DNA of 64,000 nt from Roseovarius indicus (GTDB lineage: Bacteria; Pseudomonadota; Alphaproteobacteria; Rhodobacterales; Rhodobacteraceae). This document shows, piece after piece, positions 38,228-46,933 of this stretch. The stretch lies in contig NZ_CP031598.1 in the NCBI RefSeq assembly GCF_008728195.1, positions 1,240,001-1,304,000 of the forward strand, in the 5' to 3' direction. Positions within the stretch are counted from its first letter, which is position 1; the number at the start of each line of letters is the position of its first letter. The notes beneath the pieces were generated by a model that was not told where the DNA came from, did not search any database, and saw nothing but the letters and a program-made list of their open reading frames with translations. Both the position numbers and the translations under genes were made by a program.

Positions 38228-39313
38228 ATGCAGCGTAGAGAATTCCTGAAAAACAGTGCGGCCGTGGCCGGCGGTGCCTTCACATTGGGGGCCCCGTCGA
38301 TCGTCTCGGCGGCGACGTCGCTGAAATTCGACAGCTACGTGTCCGACAGCGCCGGCCCCTCGTGGACCGACCGCTGGTATCTCGACGAGCTCGAGAAACG
38401 CACCAATGGCGAGGTCGAGGTCCGGCGCTACTGGTCCGGCTCGCTCAACAAGGTGGGCGAGCACCTCGCCGCAGCCCGTGACGGCACCTCCGAGATGACC
38501 CTGATCGCGCCGGGCTATTACCAGGCCGAGCTGCCGGTCACCCGTGGGCTCGACTGGTACTTCCGCATGAACCGCGCCGACGCGCTTCAGCGCGTCTGCC
38601 GCGAGACCTATGAAAAGTTCGACCCCCTCCGCGCCGAATGGGAAGAGCGTCACCGCTCCAAGGTGCTCTACTGGACCACGTGGAACTACGCCCCGCTGAT
38701 CCTGCGCGAACCCATCGACTCGCTCGAAGGCCTCAAGGGCAAGCGCATCCGCGGCTACGGCGTCGCCACCGACGTGATCGAGGCGCTGGGCGGCACCGCC
38801 ATCCCGATGGCCGCCCCCGAGGTCTACCCGGCGCTGGAACGCGGCATCCTCGACGGCGTCTACGGCTTCGATTTCGTCACCGCCGTGGCCTACAAGCTGC
38901 ACGAGATCGCGCCGAACTTCTACGATATCGGCGACGGCCCGCACGGCACCTCGGCGGTCATCATGAACAAGGCCGTCTACGATGGCTTGCCCGATGACAT
39001 CCGGCAGGTCTCCGACCAGATCGTCGACGAGATCTACGACCACAAGTTCGCCGAGATCTACGGCGAGGTGCTCGAGCGCTACGTCGACACCGCCAAGGCC
39101 GAAGGCGTGCAGATGAACACCATCTCCGACGCGGAGAAAGAACGCGCCCGCGGCCTCGTTCAGCCCGCCCAGGTCAACAAGTGGATCGAGAACGTCGCCC
39201 CCAAGGCCGGCGTCGACGGCGAGGAAATGCAATCGATCATCTCCGACGCCATCGCCAAGTACGACCCCGAAGGCGTGCTGCGCCGGCCCTACGAGATTGC
39301 CACCGGATCGTAA
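38228..39313 (+). CDS. TRAP transporter substrate-binding protein (DctP family), Tat-type signal
   Basis: Periplasmic receptor of the second TRAP transporter, 361 aa. The N-terminus MQRREFLKNSAAVAGGAF is a twin-arginine-like signal, cleaved near VSAAT at residue 28. DctP-type features include LAAARDGTSEMTL, LKGKRIRGYGV with the ligand-contact arginine region, and PEVYPALERGILDGVYGFDF. ATG 38228 follows AGGGAGG. Gene order is receptor, small permease, large permease, unlike the first set. Confidence 0.9.
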   Translation: MQRREFLKNSAAVAGGAFTLGAPSIVSAATSLKFDSYVSDSAGPSWTDRWYLDELEKRTNGEVEVRRYWSGSLNKVGEHLAAARDGTSEMTLIAPGYYQAELPVTRGLDWYFRMNRADALQRVCRETYEKFDPLRAEWEERHRSKVLYWTTWNYAPLILREPIDSLEGLKGKRIRGYGVATDVIEALGGTAIPMAAPEVYPALERGILDGVYGFDFVTAVAYKLHEIAPNFYDIGDGPHGTSAVIMNKAVYDGLPDDIRQVSDQIVDEIYDHKFAEIYGEVLERYVDTAKAEGVQMNTISDAEKERARGLVQPAQVNKWIENVAPKAGVDGEEMQSIISDAIAKYDPEGVLRRPYEIATGS

Positions 39314-39355
39314 GCCCCGCACCATGTCCCTGCGACCACCCCGAAGGAGGACCCG

Positions 39356-39871
39356 ATGAACATTGTCAGTCTCGCGCTGAAACGCGTCTCGGGTGCCTTC
39401 GGGGTGGTCGCGATGATCTTCCTGGCCTTCCTGATGTTCGGCACCACGGCCGACGTCATCACCCGGGCCGTTACGGGCGAGCCGATCTCCGGCGTCTTCG
39501 AGATGTCCGAGCTCAGCCTCGTCATGGTCGTCTTCCTCGGCGCCATGTGGGCGCAGGAGGATCGCGCCCATATCCGCGTCAACATGCTGTCGACGCGGCT
39601 TTCCGGCCTGCCGCACCGGGTGGCGATGGCCTTCGCGTGGGGCTGCGGGGCGCTGGCGCTCTTCATGTTCGCATGGCCCGCCACGCAAGAGGCGATCTAT
39701 TCGGTGTCCATATGGGAATTCCGCTGGGGCTACATCCAGGTGCCGATCTGGTGGGCCAAGGTGGGGCTGGCGCTGGGGCTGTGGCTGGCGGCGCTGCAGA
39801 TGGCGCTGCACGCGGTGCTCGCCGCGCTCCGGGACGAGCCGGAAGACACCACCACCGGCCCCGAGACGTAA
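39356..39871 (+). CDS. TRAP transporter small permease (DctQ-like)
   Basis: Four-helix membrane subunit, 171 aa, with hydrophobic segments at about 15-35, 50-68, 88-108 and 130-152 and the characteristic WAQEDRAHIRVNML motif after helix 2. The start follows AAGGAGGACC. It works with the flanking receptor and large permease. Confidence 0.9.
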   Translation: MNIVSLALKRVSGAFGVVAMIFLAFLMFGTTADVITRAVTGEPISGVFEMSELSLVMVVFLGAMWAQEDRAHIRVNMLSTRLSGLPHRVAMAFAWGCGALALFMFAWPATQEAIYSVSIWEFRWGYIQVPIWWAKVGLALGLWLAALQMALHAVLAALRDEPEDTTTGPET

Positions 39872-39909
39872 GCCATGGCGCCGTGCTTCGCTGTTGAAAG
39901 GTAACCTGA

Positions 39910-41229
39910 ATGGACCCGCTTCTCGCCACCTATATCGCGGTCGCGCTGATCTTCTTCCTGATGGCCACGGGCGTGCCGGTCTTCGCGGCGCTGGCGCTGT
40001 CAGGCGCGGCGGGGCTGATCATGGTCGAGGATCTCGCCTTCCTGATGACCCGGCTGAAGTCGCTGACCTACTCCACCACGGCCGTCTACACCCTCGTCAT
40101 CATCCCGCTCTTCATCCTGATGGGGGCCTTCGCGCATCACGCCAAGATCGGCGAAAAGCTCTTCCACGTGGCCGCGAAATGGGTTGGCCATCTGCCCGGC
40201 GGGTTGGCCATGGCATCGATCCTGACAAGCGCGGGTTTCGCCGCCACCTCCGGCTCCTCGGTCGCCACCGCGGCCACCGTGGGCAGCGTCGCCCTGCCCG
40301 AGATGAAGAAAGCCGGATATGATCCATCGCTGTCGGCCGGGGCCGTCGCGGCGGGGGGTGTTCTCGGCGTGCTGATCCCGCCCAGCGTCCTCCTGATCTT
40401 CTACGCCGCCCTGACGGAAAGCTCGGCCGGCAAGATGCTCATCGCCGGGATCGTGCCGGGCCTGCTGACCACCTTCATCTTCATGATGGGCATCTGGCTC
40501 ATCGCCCGCAAGGGCGCCTCTCGAACCGCCGTGACCCAACGCGCGGGCTGGGGTGAGGCGGTGGCCGGCACGGGGCAGGCCTGGCAGGTGCTGGTCCTCT
40601 TCATCGTGGTGATGGGCGGGATCTACATGGGCCTGATGACGCCCACCGAAGCGGGCGCGCTGGGCGCCTTCGCGGCCTTCCTGATGCTGCTCGCCCACCG
40701 CGCGTCGTGGCGCGAGGGGATGCTCGGAAAGATCACGGAAAGCTTCAAATCGACCATCGACACCACGGTGATGATCCTCTTCACCGTCATCGGCGCGGGC
40801 GTGTTCTCCTACTTCCTCACCCTCATTCAGGTGCCCAACCAGGTCGCCTCGGCGGTGGTCGACTCCGGCCTGCCGCCCTATCTGGTCATTGCCTGCCTGC
40901 TGCTGGTCTTCGTGCCGCTCGGCATGTTCCTCGATGCCTTCTCGATGATGGTGATCGCCATCCCGATCATGTTCCCCACCGTGCGCTCGCTCGGCTTCGA
41001 TCCGATCTGGTTCGGCATCCTGACGGTGAAGATGTGCGAAATCGGCCTGATCACGCCGCCGGTCGGGCTCAACTGCTACGTCATCGCCGGGATCGACCGC
41101 GAAACCCCGCTGCCCACGGTGTTCCGGGGGGCATCGTGGTTCGTGGCGATGGAATTCGTCACAATCACGCTGTTGTTCTTCATCCCCTCGATCGTGACCT
41201 GGCTACCGGGGCTCATGACGGTGAACTAG
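39910..41229 (+). CDS. TRAP transporter large permease (DctM-like)
   Basis: Large ion-coupled permease, 439 aa, about twelve hydrophobic segments. Signatures: IPLFILMGAFAHHAKIGEKL, TSGSSVATAATVGSVALPEM, GVLIPPSVLLIFYA, LMTPTEAGALGAFAAF and LITPPVGLNCYV. It ends the operon and converges with the third TRAP operon, leaving a 38-bp GC-rich gap that contains a short possible hairpin at 41234-41247. Confidence 0.92.
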   Translation: MDPLLATYIAVALIFFLMATGVPVFAALALSGAAGLIMVEDLAFLMTRLKSLTYSTTAVYTLVIIPLFILMGAFAHHAKIGEKLFHVAAKWVGHLPGGLAMASILTSAGFAATSGSSVATAATVGSVALPEMKKAGYDPSLSAGAVAAGGVLGVLIPPSVLLIFYAALTESSAGKMLIAGIVPGLLTTFIFMMGIWLIARKGASRTAVTQRAGWGEAVAGTGQAWQVLVLFIVVMGGIYMGLMTPTEAGALGAFAAFLMLLAHRASWREGMLGKITESFKSTIDTTVMILFTVIGAGVFSYFLTLIQVPNQVASAVVDSGLPPYLVIACLLLVFVPLGMFLDAFSMMVIAIPIMFPTVRSLGFDPIWFGILTVKMCEIGLITPPVGLNCYVIAGIDRETPLPTVFRGASWFVAMEFVTITLLFFIPSIVTWLPGLMTVN

Positions 41230-41267
41230 GGCAGGGCGGCCCCGCCCCGACCCGCACCCGAGCCCGC

Positions 41268-42818
41268 CTAGAACAGCGCCCCCGGCAGCCACGTCGCCAG
41301 ATCCGGCAGCAGCCACACCAGCAGCACGCCCACCGCCTGCAATCCGATGAACGGCAGCACACCGGCATAGATATGCCCCGTCGTCACTTCCGGCGGGGCC
41401 GCCCCGCGCAGGTAGAACAGCGAGAACCCGAAAGGCGGGGTCAGGAAGCTGGTCTGAAGGTTGATGGCGATCAGGATGCCCAGCCACACCGGGTCATGCC
41501 CCATCAGGATCAGCGTCGGCATCACCAAAGGCAGCACGATCACCGAGATTTCCACGAAATCCAGGAAGAAGCCCAGCACGAACACGAACAGCATGGTGAA
41601 AAGCAGCGCCCCGGTCGGCCCGCCGGGCAGGTTCTCCAGCAGATGCGCCACCCGCTCCTCGCCCCCAAGCCCGATGAACACGAGAGAGAACATGCCTGCC
41701 GCTAGAATGGTCGCAAAGATCATCGCGGTCATCGTCAGGGTCGAATACGCCGCATCGTGCATGACCCGCTCTCGCAGCGTGCCGCGCAGGGCCAGCAGCA
41801 CCGCCACCACCCCGGCAACCGCCAGCCCCGCGTAGAGCGCGCCAAGCGCGTAATCGCCCGGCGACAGGTCACTCCGTTGCAGCCGCACCGGAAACGCCCC
41901 CGACAGAACCCCCAGCAGAATCAGCGCCCCGGCGCCGACCATGATCAGCCGCGGCGTATATCCCAGCCGGTGCCCCGCCATCAGCACCGCACCCACCGCC
42001 CCGACCGAGGCCGCCTCGGTCGGCGTGGCAACACCCCCGAGGATGGCGCCCAGCACGGCAAAGATCAGCAGAACGGGCGGCACCACGGCCCCCAGCACGT
42101 CAGCCCGGTCCGGCCGGGCCGCGCCGGCCTCGGCCGGCGGCATGTCCTGCGGGCGGATCATGCCGCGCAACAGGATGTACGCCAGGTAAAGCCCCACCAG
42201 CATCAGGCCCGGGATCAGGGCCGCGGCAAAGAACTGCCCGACCGACAGCGCCTCGACCGAGAATTTCCCCTGCTCGTACTGCGCCTGCTGATAGGCGTTC
42301 GACATCACGTCGGCCAGGATGATGAGCAGCGTCGAGGGCGGAATGATCTGCCCCAGCGTCCCGGCGGTACAGACGATCCCCGCCGCCACCCGCGGGTCAT
42401 ACCCGGTCCGAAGCATCGTCGGCAGCGCGATCATCCCCATCGCCACCACGGTCGCCCCCACGATCCCGGTCGAGGCCGCCAAAAGCGCGCCCACCAGCAC
42501 CACGGAAATGCCCAGCCCCCCGCGCAACTGCCCGAAGATCCGCCCCATCGTATCGAGCAGCACCTCGGCGATGCGGCTTTTCTCCAGTATCGCACCCATC
42601 AGCACGAAAAGCGGTATCGCGATCAGCACATCGTTCGACAGAAGCCCGAACACTCGCTGTCCCATGGCCCCCAGAAGCGAGATATCCATCGCCCCCACCA
42701 GCCAGCCAAGATAGGCGAAACAAATCGCCACGCCGGCAATGCTGAAGGCAACCGGAAAGCCGCACAGGATCACCACGACCAGCGCCGCGAACATCAGAAG
42801 GTCGAGATAGGCTGTCAC
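41268..42818 (-). CDS. TRAP transporter large permease, extended (TakM/DctM-like)
   Basis: Large permease of the third TRAP transporter, 516 aa, about 80 residues longer than the other two in this window. The extra length lies between GAVLMAGHRLGYTP and MHDAAYSTLTMTA and appears to add two hydrophobic segments. DctM signatures are IPLFVLMGAILEKS, ASTGIVGATVVAMGMIALP, GTLGQIIPPSTLLII, GVATPTEAASVGA and FLTPPFGFSLFY. It starts at a GTG in a GTGA overlap with the small permease gene. It should work with the TakP-like receptor encoded upstream. Confidence 0.9.
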   Translation of the reverse strand: MTAYLDLLMFAALVVVILCGFPVAFSIAGVAICFAYLGWLVGAMDISLLGAMGQRVFGLLSNDVLIAIPLFVLMGAILEKSRIAEVLLDTMGRIFGQLRGGLGISVVLVGALLAASTGIVGATVVAMGMIALPTMLRTGYDPRVAAGIVCTAGTLGQIIPPSTLLIILADVMSNAYQQAQYEQGKFSVEALSVGQFFAAALIPGLMLVGLYLAYILLRGMIRPQDMPPAEAGAARPDRADVLGAVVPPVLLIFAVLGAILGGVATPTEAASVGAVGAVLMAGHRLGYTPRLIMVGAGALILLGVLSGAFPVRLQRSDLSPGDYALGALYAGLAVAGVVAVLLALRGTLRERVMHDAAYSTLTMTAMIFATILAAGMFSLVFIGLGGEERVAHLLENLPGGPTGALLFTMLFVFVLGFFLDFVEISVIVLPLVMPTLILMGHDPVWLGILIAINLQTSFLTPPFGFSLFYLRGAAPPEVTTGHIYAGVLPFIGLQAVGVLLVWLLPDLATWLPGALF

Positions 42819-43309
42819 TTGGGTCCACGCACGATCAGCTTGATGATCTCCGACAGCGATTGCAGCATCACCAGGATGCAGAAGGCCGGGATCAGGGATT
42901 TCAACAGGAAGACCGCCTCGATCCCGCCGACGGAAATCGGCCCCTCGAGGATCTTCCAGGAATTGCGCACCGAGGGCCACGACCAGTAGAGCAGCGCCGC
43001 CATCGACGGCATCAGCAGGAAGACATGCCCGAACAGGTCGATGGCGCGGCGCGAGCGCGGGGCGGCCTTGGCATAGAAGATGTCGACCCGCACATGCTTG
43101 TCGACCAGCAGCGTATAGCCCGCGCCCAGCATGAACAGCGTGGCATGCATGTAGAGCACGCTTTCCTGCACGGCGATGGAATTGACGCCAAAGACATAGC
43201 GGCCCAGCACGATACCGAACTGCACCAGCACCATCAGCAGCGCCAGCCATTTCGTGACGGTCGCCACGATGGTGTTCATCCCGTCGAGCGTTGCGGCGAT
43301 ACGGTTCAT
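42815..43309 (-). CDS. TRAP transporter small permease (TakQ/DctQ-like)
   Basis: Small membrane subunit, 164 aa, with hydrophobic segments at about 18-38, 52-70, 92-112 and 128-150 and the conserved LLVDKHVRVDIFY motif. ATG 43309 is preceded by CCGGGGGAC; an upstream in-frame start would overlap the intercistronic hairpin. Its stop overlaps the large permease GTG. Confidence 0.9.
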   Translation of the reverse strand: MNRIAATLDGMNTIVATVTKWLALLMVLVQFGIVLGRYVFGVNSIAVQESVLYMHATLFMLGAGYTLLVDKHVRVDIFYAKAAPRSRRAIDLFGHVFLLMPSMAALLYWSWPSVRNSWKILEGPISVGGIEAVFLLKSLIPAFCILVMLQSLSEIIKLIVRGPK

Positions 43310-43327
43310 CTGTCCCCCGGAAAGGCA

Positions 43328-43352
43328 GGTGTGGCGCGCCAGGCGCCACACC
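43328..43352 (-). terminator. Intercistronic hairpin between receptor and permease genes
   Basis: Perfect 10-bp stem (GGTGTGGCGC / GCGCCACACC) with a 5-nt loop GCCAG, 12 bp after the receptor stop and 18 bp before the permease start. No T-run follows. In binding-protein transporter operons such structures commonly stabilise the receptor message or reduce read-through so that receptor exceeds permease; that role is inferred here. Confidence 0.5.
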
Positions 43353-43364
43353 CTGGTCTTGCGA

Positions 43365-44450
43365 TCAGTAGCCCATCACGCCCGCGCGGGCGTTCATCTG
43401 GCCGTTGTCGGCATAGGTCATGTAGCCGCCAACAAGGTCGCGATAGGCGATGAAGCTCTCGGTGATGCGTTTCACCAGCTCGTCCTCGTCCTGGCGCAGC
43501 TCGTCGATGACCTCCTCGGCCGCCGAGCCCATCGCCGCGATCACGTCGTCGGGCAGCTTGCGCACCTGCACGTCATGCTCTTCCACAAGGGTCTTGAGCG
43601 CCTGCGCGTGCTTGGTGGTGTACTCGGTCCAGACCGGGTTGTAGAGGCTTTCGCAGGCAAAGCTGACGACCTGTTGCAGGTCTTCGGGCAGCTCGCTGAA
43701 CACCTCGGCATTGACGCCGCATTCCTCGGCCGAGGACGGCTCGCCCACACCGGGCCAATAGTAGTTCTTGGCGATCTGGTAATAGCCCAGCGCGCTGTCG
43801 GTCCACGGCCCGATGAATTCGCCCGCGTCCAGCGCCCCGGTCTGCAGCGCCTGGAACATCGCCGGCCCGCTCATCGCCTGCGCGGCCATGCCCAGCTTGC
43901 TGGCCATCTCCGAGGCAAGGCCCGTGGTGCGGAACTTCAGGCCCTTCAGGTCCTCGACCGAGTTGATCTCCTCGCGGAACCAGCCGGCCCATTGCGGCCC
44001 GGAATTGCCGCACAGGAACGGCTTGACCCCGAACCGGCCATACATCTCGTCATAAAGCTCTTGGCCACCGCCGTGGTAAAGCCAGCCCACCTGCTCGTCG
44101 GCGCGCAGGCCGAAGGGTTGCGACCCGAACAGCAGGATACCCTTCGATTTCGACCCCCAATAGGCCGGAACCGCGTGGTAAAGCTCCGCCGTGCCCTCGC
44201 TCACGGCGTCGAACACGCCGGGCCCGGGCACCAGTTCGCCCGCGGCAAAGAGCTTCACCTCGATCCGACCGCCCGAAAGCGTGGTGATCCGGTCGGCCAG
44301 CATCTGCGCGGCCACGCCCGGCCCGGGCAGGTTCTTGGGCCACGCGGTGACCATCTTCCACTGGCGCACATCCTGCGCGATCGCCGGGGCCGCCAGCCCC
44401 GAGGCAGCCGTCGCCGCGACGCCCGTTGCTAGAAATCTGCGTCGGTCCAT
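43365..44450 (-). CDS. TRAP transporter substrate-binding protein, TakP-like (2-oxo acid receptor)
   Basis: Periplasmic receptor, 361 aa. A twin-arginine signal (MDRRRFLATG, cleavage near AIAQD at residue 25) is followed by a mature part strongly resembling TakP of Rhodobacter sphaeroides, which binds 2-oxo monocarboxylates. Shared landmarks are PFGLRADEQVGWLYHGGGQELYDE (landmark YHGGGQELYDE), GNSGPQWAGWF, LKGLKFRTTG and GALDAGEFIGPWTDSALG. ATG 44450 follows AAGGAGA. The likely ligand is pyruvate or another 2-oxo acid, possibly as a sodium complex, by family inference. Confidence 0.88.
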   Translation of the reverse strand: MDRRRFLATGVAATAASGLAAPAIAQDVRQWKMVTAWPKNLPGPGVAAQMLADRITTLSGGRIEVKLFAAGELVPGPGVFDAVSEGTAELYHAVPAYWGSKSKGILLFGSQPFGLRADEQVGWLYHGGGQELYDEMYGRFGVKPFLCGNSGPQWAGWFREEINSVEDLKGLKFRTTGLASEMASKLGMAAQAMSGPAMFQALQTGALDAGEFIGPWTDSALGYYQIAKNYYWPGVGEPSSAEECGVNAEVFSELPEDLQQVVSFACESLYNPVWTEYTTKHAQALKTLVEEHDVQVRKLPDDVIAAMGSAAEEVIDELRQDEDELVKRITESFIAYRDLVGGYMTYADNGQMNARAGVMGY

Positions 44451-44822
44451 TTTCTTATCTCCTTGTTGGCAATGTTGAAGCAAAGGGCGGGTGTGCGGTC
44501 AGAGACCGGCATGATCCGCCTTCCTGCACAAGCTGACCAGCCAATCCCACCCGGCGCAAGCCTGTTTTTCGCCCAACACCCGGCCCGCAGGCGATTTTCC
44601 CTGAAGTACCTAACCGCGCCCATGTCGCCGGGGCCACGGCCGGATCCGACCTGTGTGACACGGCCGCAACACCCCATACTTAACCATACCACTGTCCAAA
44701 AAAGGCCACATAAGACCGGTCATTTCCCGGGGCATCGGCGCGTCGTGACCTTCGGCGCAGACCCGGTGCCGCTAGGCAAGACGTGGCAGTGAACAGTTGA
44801 TTGGGCCGGGGGCAGTCTCCGT
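44451..44822. other. 372-bp divergent intergenic region
   Basis: Lies between the leftward takP-like gene and the rightward histidine kinase gene and must contain both promoters. It is less GC-rich around 44680-44720 (ACTTAACCATACC). I see no convincing operator repeat and no gene with coding character. Confidence 0.5.
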
Positions 44823-46919
44823 ATGAAGAACGTGAATCACCGGAATAAGACATCCCGGCTCGCCCGGGTGCTGATCGGCGTGTCCATCGTGCTCACGACG
44901 GCGCTTTTCTTCGTCGCCGTCGAGATCGATGATCTCCTGCGCGAAAACCATCTCAACGAAGTCCGCGCCGACAGTACGGTGAACCTCATCGAGGTCCGCG
45001 AGCATATCGAAGAGAGCATCTTCGGCCACTTCCTTCTGCTCCAGAAGGTCACCACCTATGTCGAGGAAAACCCCGACGCCACGCAAGAGGAATTCTCCGC
45101 CTATATCAGCACGCTCGATTACCTGCCCGAAGAGGTCATCAACTTCGCCACGGCGCGCGACCTCGTCGTGGACATGGTCTATCCGGTGGAGGGCAACGAA
45201 AGCGTCCTCGGCTTCGACTACCGCAGCAACCCCGACCAGCGCCCCGGCATCGAACGCTCGATCGAGAACCGCAGGGCAACCGTCGTCGGCCCGATCGATC
45301 TCGTCCAGGGCGGGAAGGGCTTCATCTTCCGGCAGCCGGTCTATGTGAACGATCCGTCCTCGGAAACCGGCAAGCGGCTGTGGGGCATCGTGTCGATCGT
45401 GGCCGAACACGATGCCTTCCTCGATGTCACCGGCCTGAACGATATGAGAGACGAGTTCGATATCCTGATCACTTCGGACCCTCTATACGCCGGGCGCGAG
45501 CGCGTGGTGCTCGGGAGCCCGGAAATCGCCAATCAGAATCCCATCAATCTCGAGCTCGAGTTTCCCACCGGTCATTGGGAGGTCGCAGCCATTCCGGCCG
45601 GCGGCTGGCCGACCAACTCGCCCACTTACGTGAAAGACCGCATCCTTCTGGGCTTCGGATCGGCGGTGATCATTGGCCTCGTGCTGCTGGTCGCGACCCT
45701 CGCCGTGCTCCAGCGCCGCGCCCAGGTCCGCCTGACCGAGGCGATCGAGGCGATGGATGGCGGCTTCGCCATGTTCGACCACAAGGGCCGCCTCGTCGCG
45801 TTCAACGCCAAGTACATGGAAATGTACGCGGTTTCCTCGGAACGCATCCGCGAAGGCGCGCGCTTCGAAGACATCATCCGGCTCGGCGTCCAGAACGGCC
45901 AGCATCCCGACGCGATCGGCCGCGAAGAGAAATGGATCCACAAACGGCTCGAGAGCTTCTTCGGCCCCGACACGGAATTCGAACAGGAGCTGTCGAACGG
46001 CCGCTACCTGCTCGCCTCCGACCGCGCCCTCAGCGATGGCGGCCGCCTCTGTGTCCGCACCGACGTCACCCAGCTCAAGCAGGCGGTCGACCAGGCCGAG
46101 GCCGCCAGCCGCGCCAAGTCCGAGTTCATCGACACGCTCTCGCACGAGCTCCGCACGCCGATCACCGTCATTCTCGGGCTGTCCTCGCTGGGCAAGAATT
46201 TCGAAACGCTGGGCATGACGAAAACCCTGCGCGAGAAGCTCGATGATCCCGAGGTCGAGATCGACGAGATCAAGGATGCCGTCTCGGTGCTGGTCAAGCA
46301 TTTCACCGACACGATGGAAAAACAGGAACGGTCGGCCAAGCACCTGCACGGGCTGGTCGAGGACATGATCGATTTCGCGAAGATCGAGTCCCGCAAGCTG
46401 GCCGTGCGGCCCGAAACGGTCGATATCGTCGATCTCGTATCGTCGGTCACCGATCAGATCCGCATTAAGGCCGAGGAAAAGGGCCTCGCGTTCAAGGTCG
46501 AGGCCGAGAAGGGCGAGGTCTTCTGCGACCAGCTGCGCACGACGCAGATCCTCCTGAACCTGGTGGGCAACGCCATCAAGTTCACCGAGACCGGCGGCAT
46601 CGAAATGAAGGCATGGCGCGAAGGCGACTCGGCGATCTTCGAGGTCTCCGACTCCGGTCCGGGCATTCCGACCGCCGATCAGAAGCGCATCTTCAACGCC
46701 TTCGAACAGCTGGAATCCTCCAACGTGCGCCGGCACAGCGGCATCGGCCTCGGCCTTGCCATTTCCCGCACGCTTGCCGACGCCCAGAACGGCTCGTTGC
46801 ATGTCGACAGCGAACCCGGCAAGGGGTCGACCTTCACGCTCCGGCTGCCCTCCAACGAACGGCACGGCTCCGCACGCGATTACGGCGCGCATGCCAACAG
46901 GCTCGACTCGGCCGCCTGA
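44823..46919 (+). CDS. CHASE-PAS sensor histidine kinase (orphan)
   Basis: Membrane sensor kinase, 698 aa. One N-terminal membrane helix (about 13-35) and a second (about 273-297) enclose a periplasmic CHASE-type domain with LPEEVINFATAR and LGFDYRSNPDQRPGIERS. A cytoplasmic PAS domain follows (about 305-420; EAMDGGFAMFDHKGRLVAFN), then the dimerisation/phosphoacceptor helix with His441 in LSHELRTPI. An ATPase domain has N box LNLVGNAIKFTE, G1 DSGPGIP and G2 GIGLGLAIS. No response regulator or receiver domain is adjacent. It is divergent from the TakP-like receptor gene, so it might sense the same carboxylate, but nothing proves this. Confidence 0.88.
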   Translation: MKNVNHRNKTSRLARVLIGVSIVLTTALFFVAVEIDDLLRENHLNEVRADSTVNLIEVREHIEESIFGHFLLLQKVTTYVEENPDATQEEFSAYISTLDYLPEEVINFATARDLVVDMVYPVEGNESVLGFDYRSNPDQRPGIERSIENRRATVVGPIDLVQGGKGFIFRQPVYVNDPSSETGKRLWGIVSIVAEHDAFLDVTGLNDMRDEFDILITSDPLYAGRERVVLGSPEIANQNPINLELEFPTGHWEVAAIPAGGWPTNSPTYVKDRILLGFGSAVIIGLVLLVATLAVLQRRAQVRLTEAIEAMDGGFAMFDHKGRLVAFNAKYMEMYAVSSERIREGARFEDIIRLGVQNGQHPDAIGREEKWIHKRLESFFGPDTEFEQELSNGRYLLASDRALSDGGRLCVRTDVTQLKQAVDQAEAASRAKSEFIDTLSHELRTPITVILGLSSLGKNFETLGMTKTLREKLDDPEVEIDEIKDAVSVLVKHFTDTMEKQERSAKHLHGLVEDMIDFAKIESRKLAVRPETVDIVDLVSSVTDQIRIKAEEKGLAFKVEAEKGEVFCDQLRTTQILLNLVGNAIKFTETGGIEMKAWREGDSAIFEVSDSGPGIPTADQKRIFNAFEQLESSNVRRHSGIGLGLAISRTLADAQNGSLHVDSEPGKGSTFTLRLPSNERHGSARDYGAHANRLDSAA

Positions 46920-46933
46920 GGCCCGCGCCCGCC

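Noticed and set aside
41234..41247. GGGCG/CGCCC hairpin between converging TRAP operons
   Set aside because: Only 5 bp with a 4-nt loop in very GC-rich DNA; such pairs arise by chance.
44463..44792. Possible 109-aa gene between the TakP-like and histidine kinase genes
   Set aside because: Proline/arginine-rich translation with no family resemblance, starting inside the takP promoter region; not supported.
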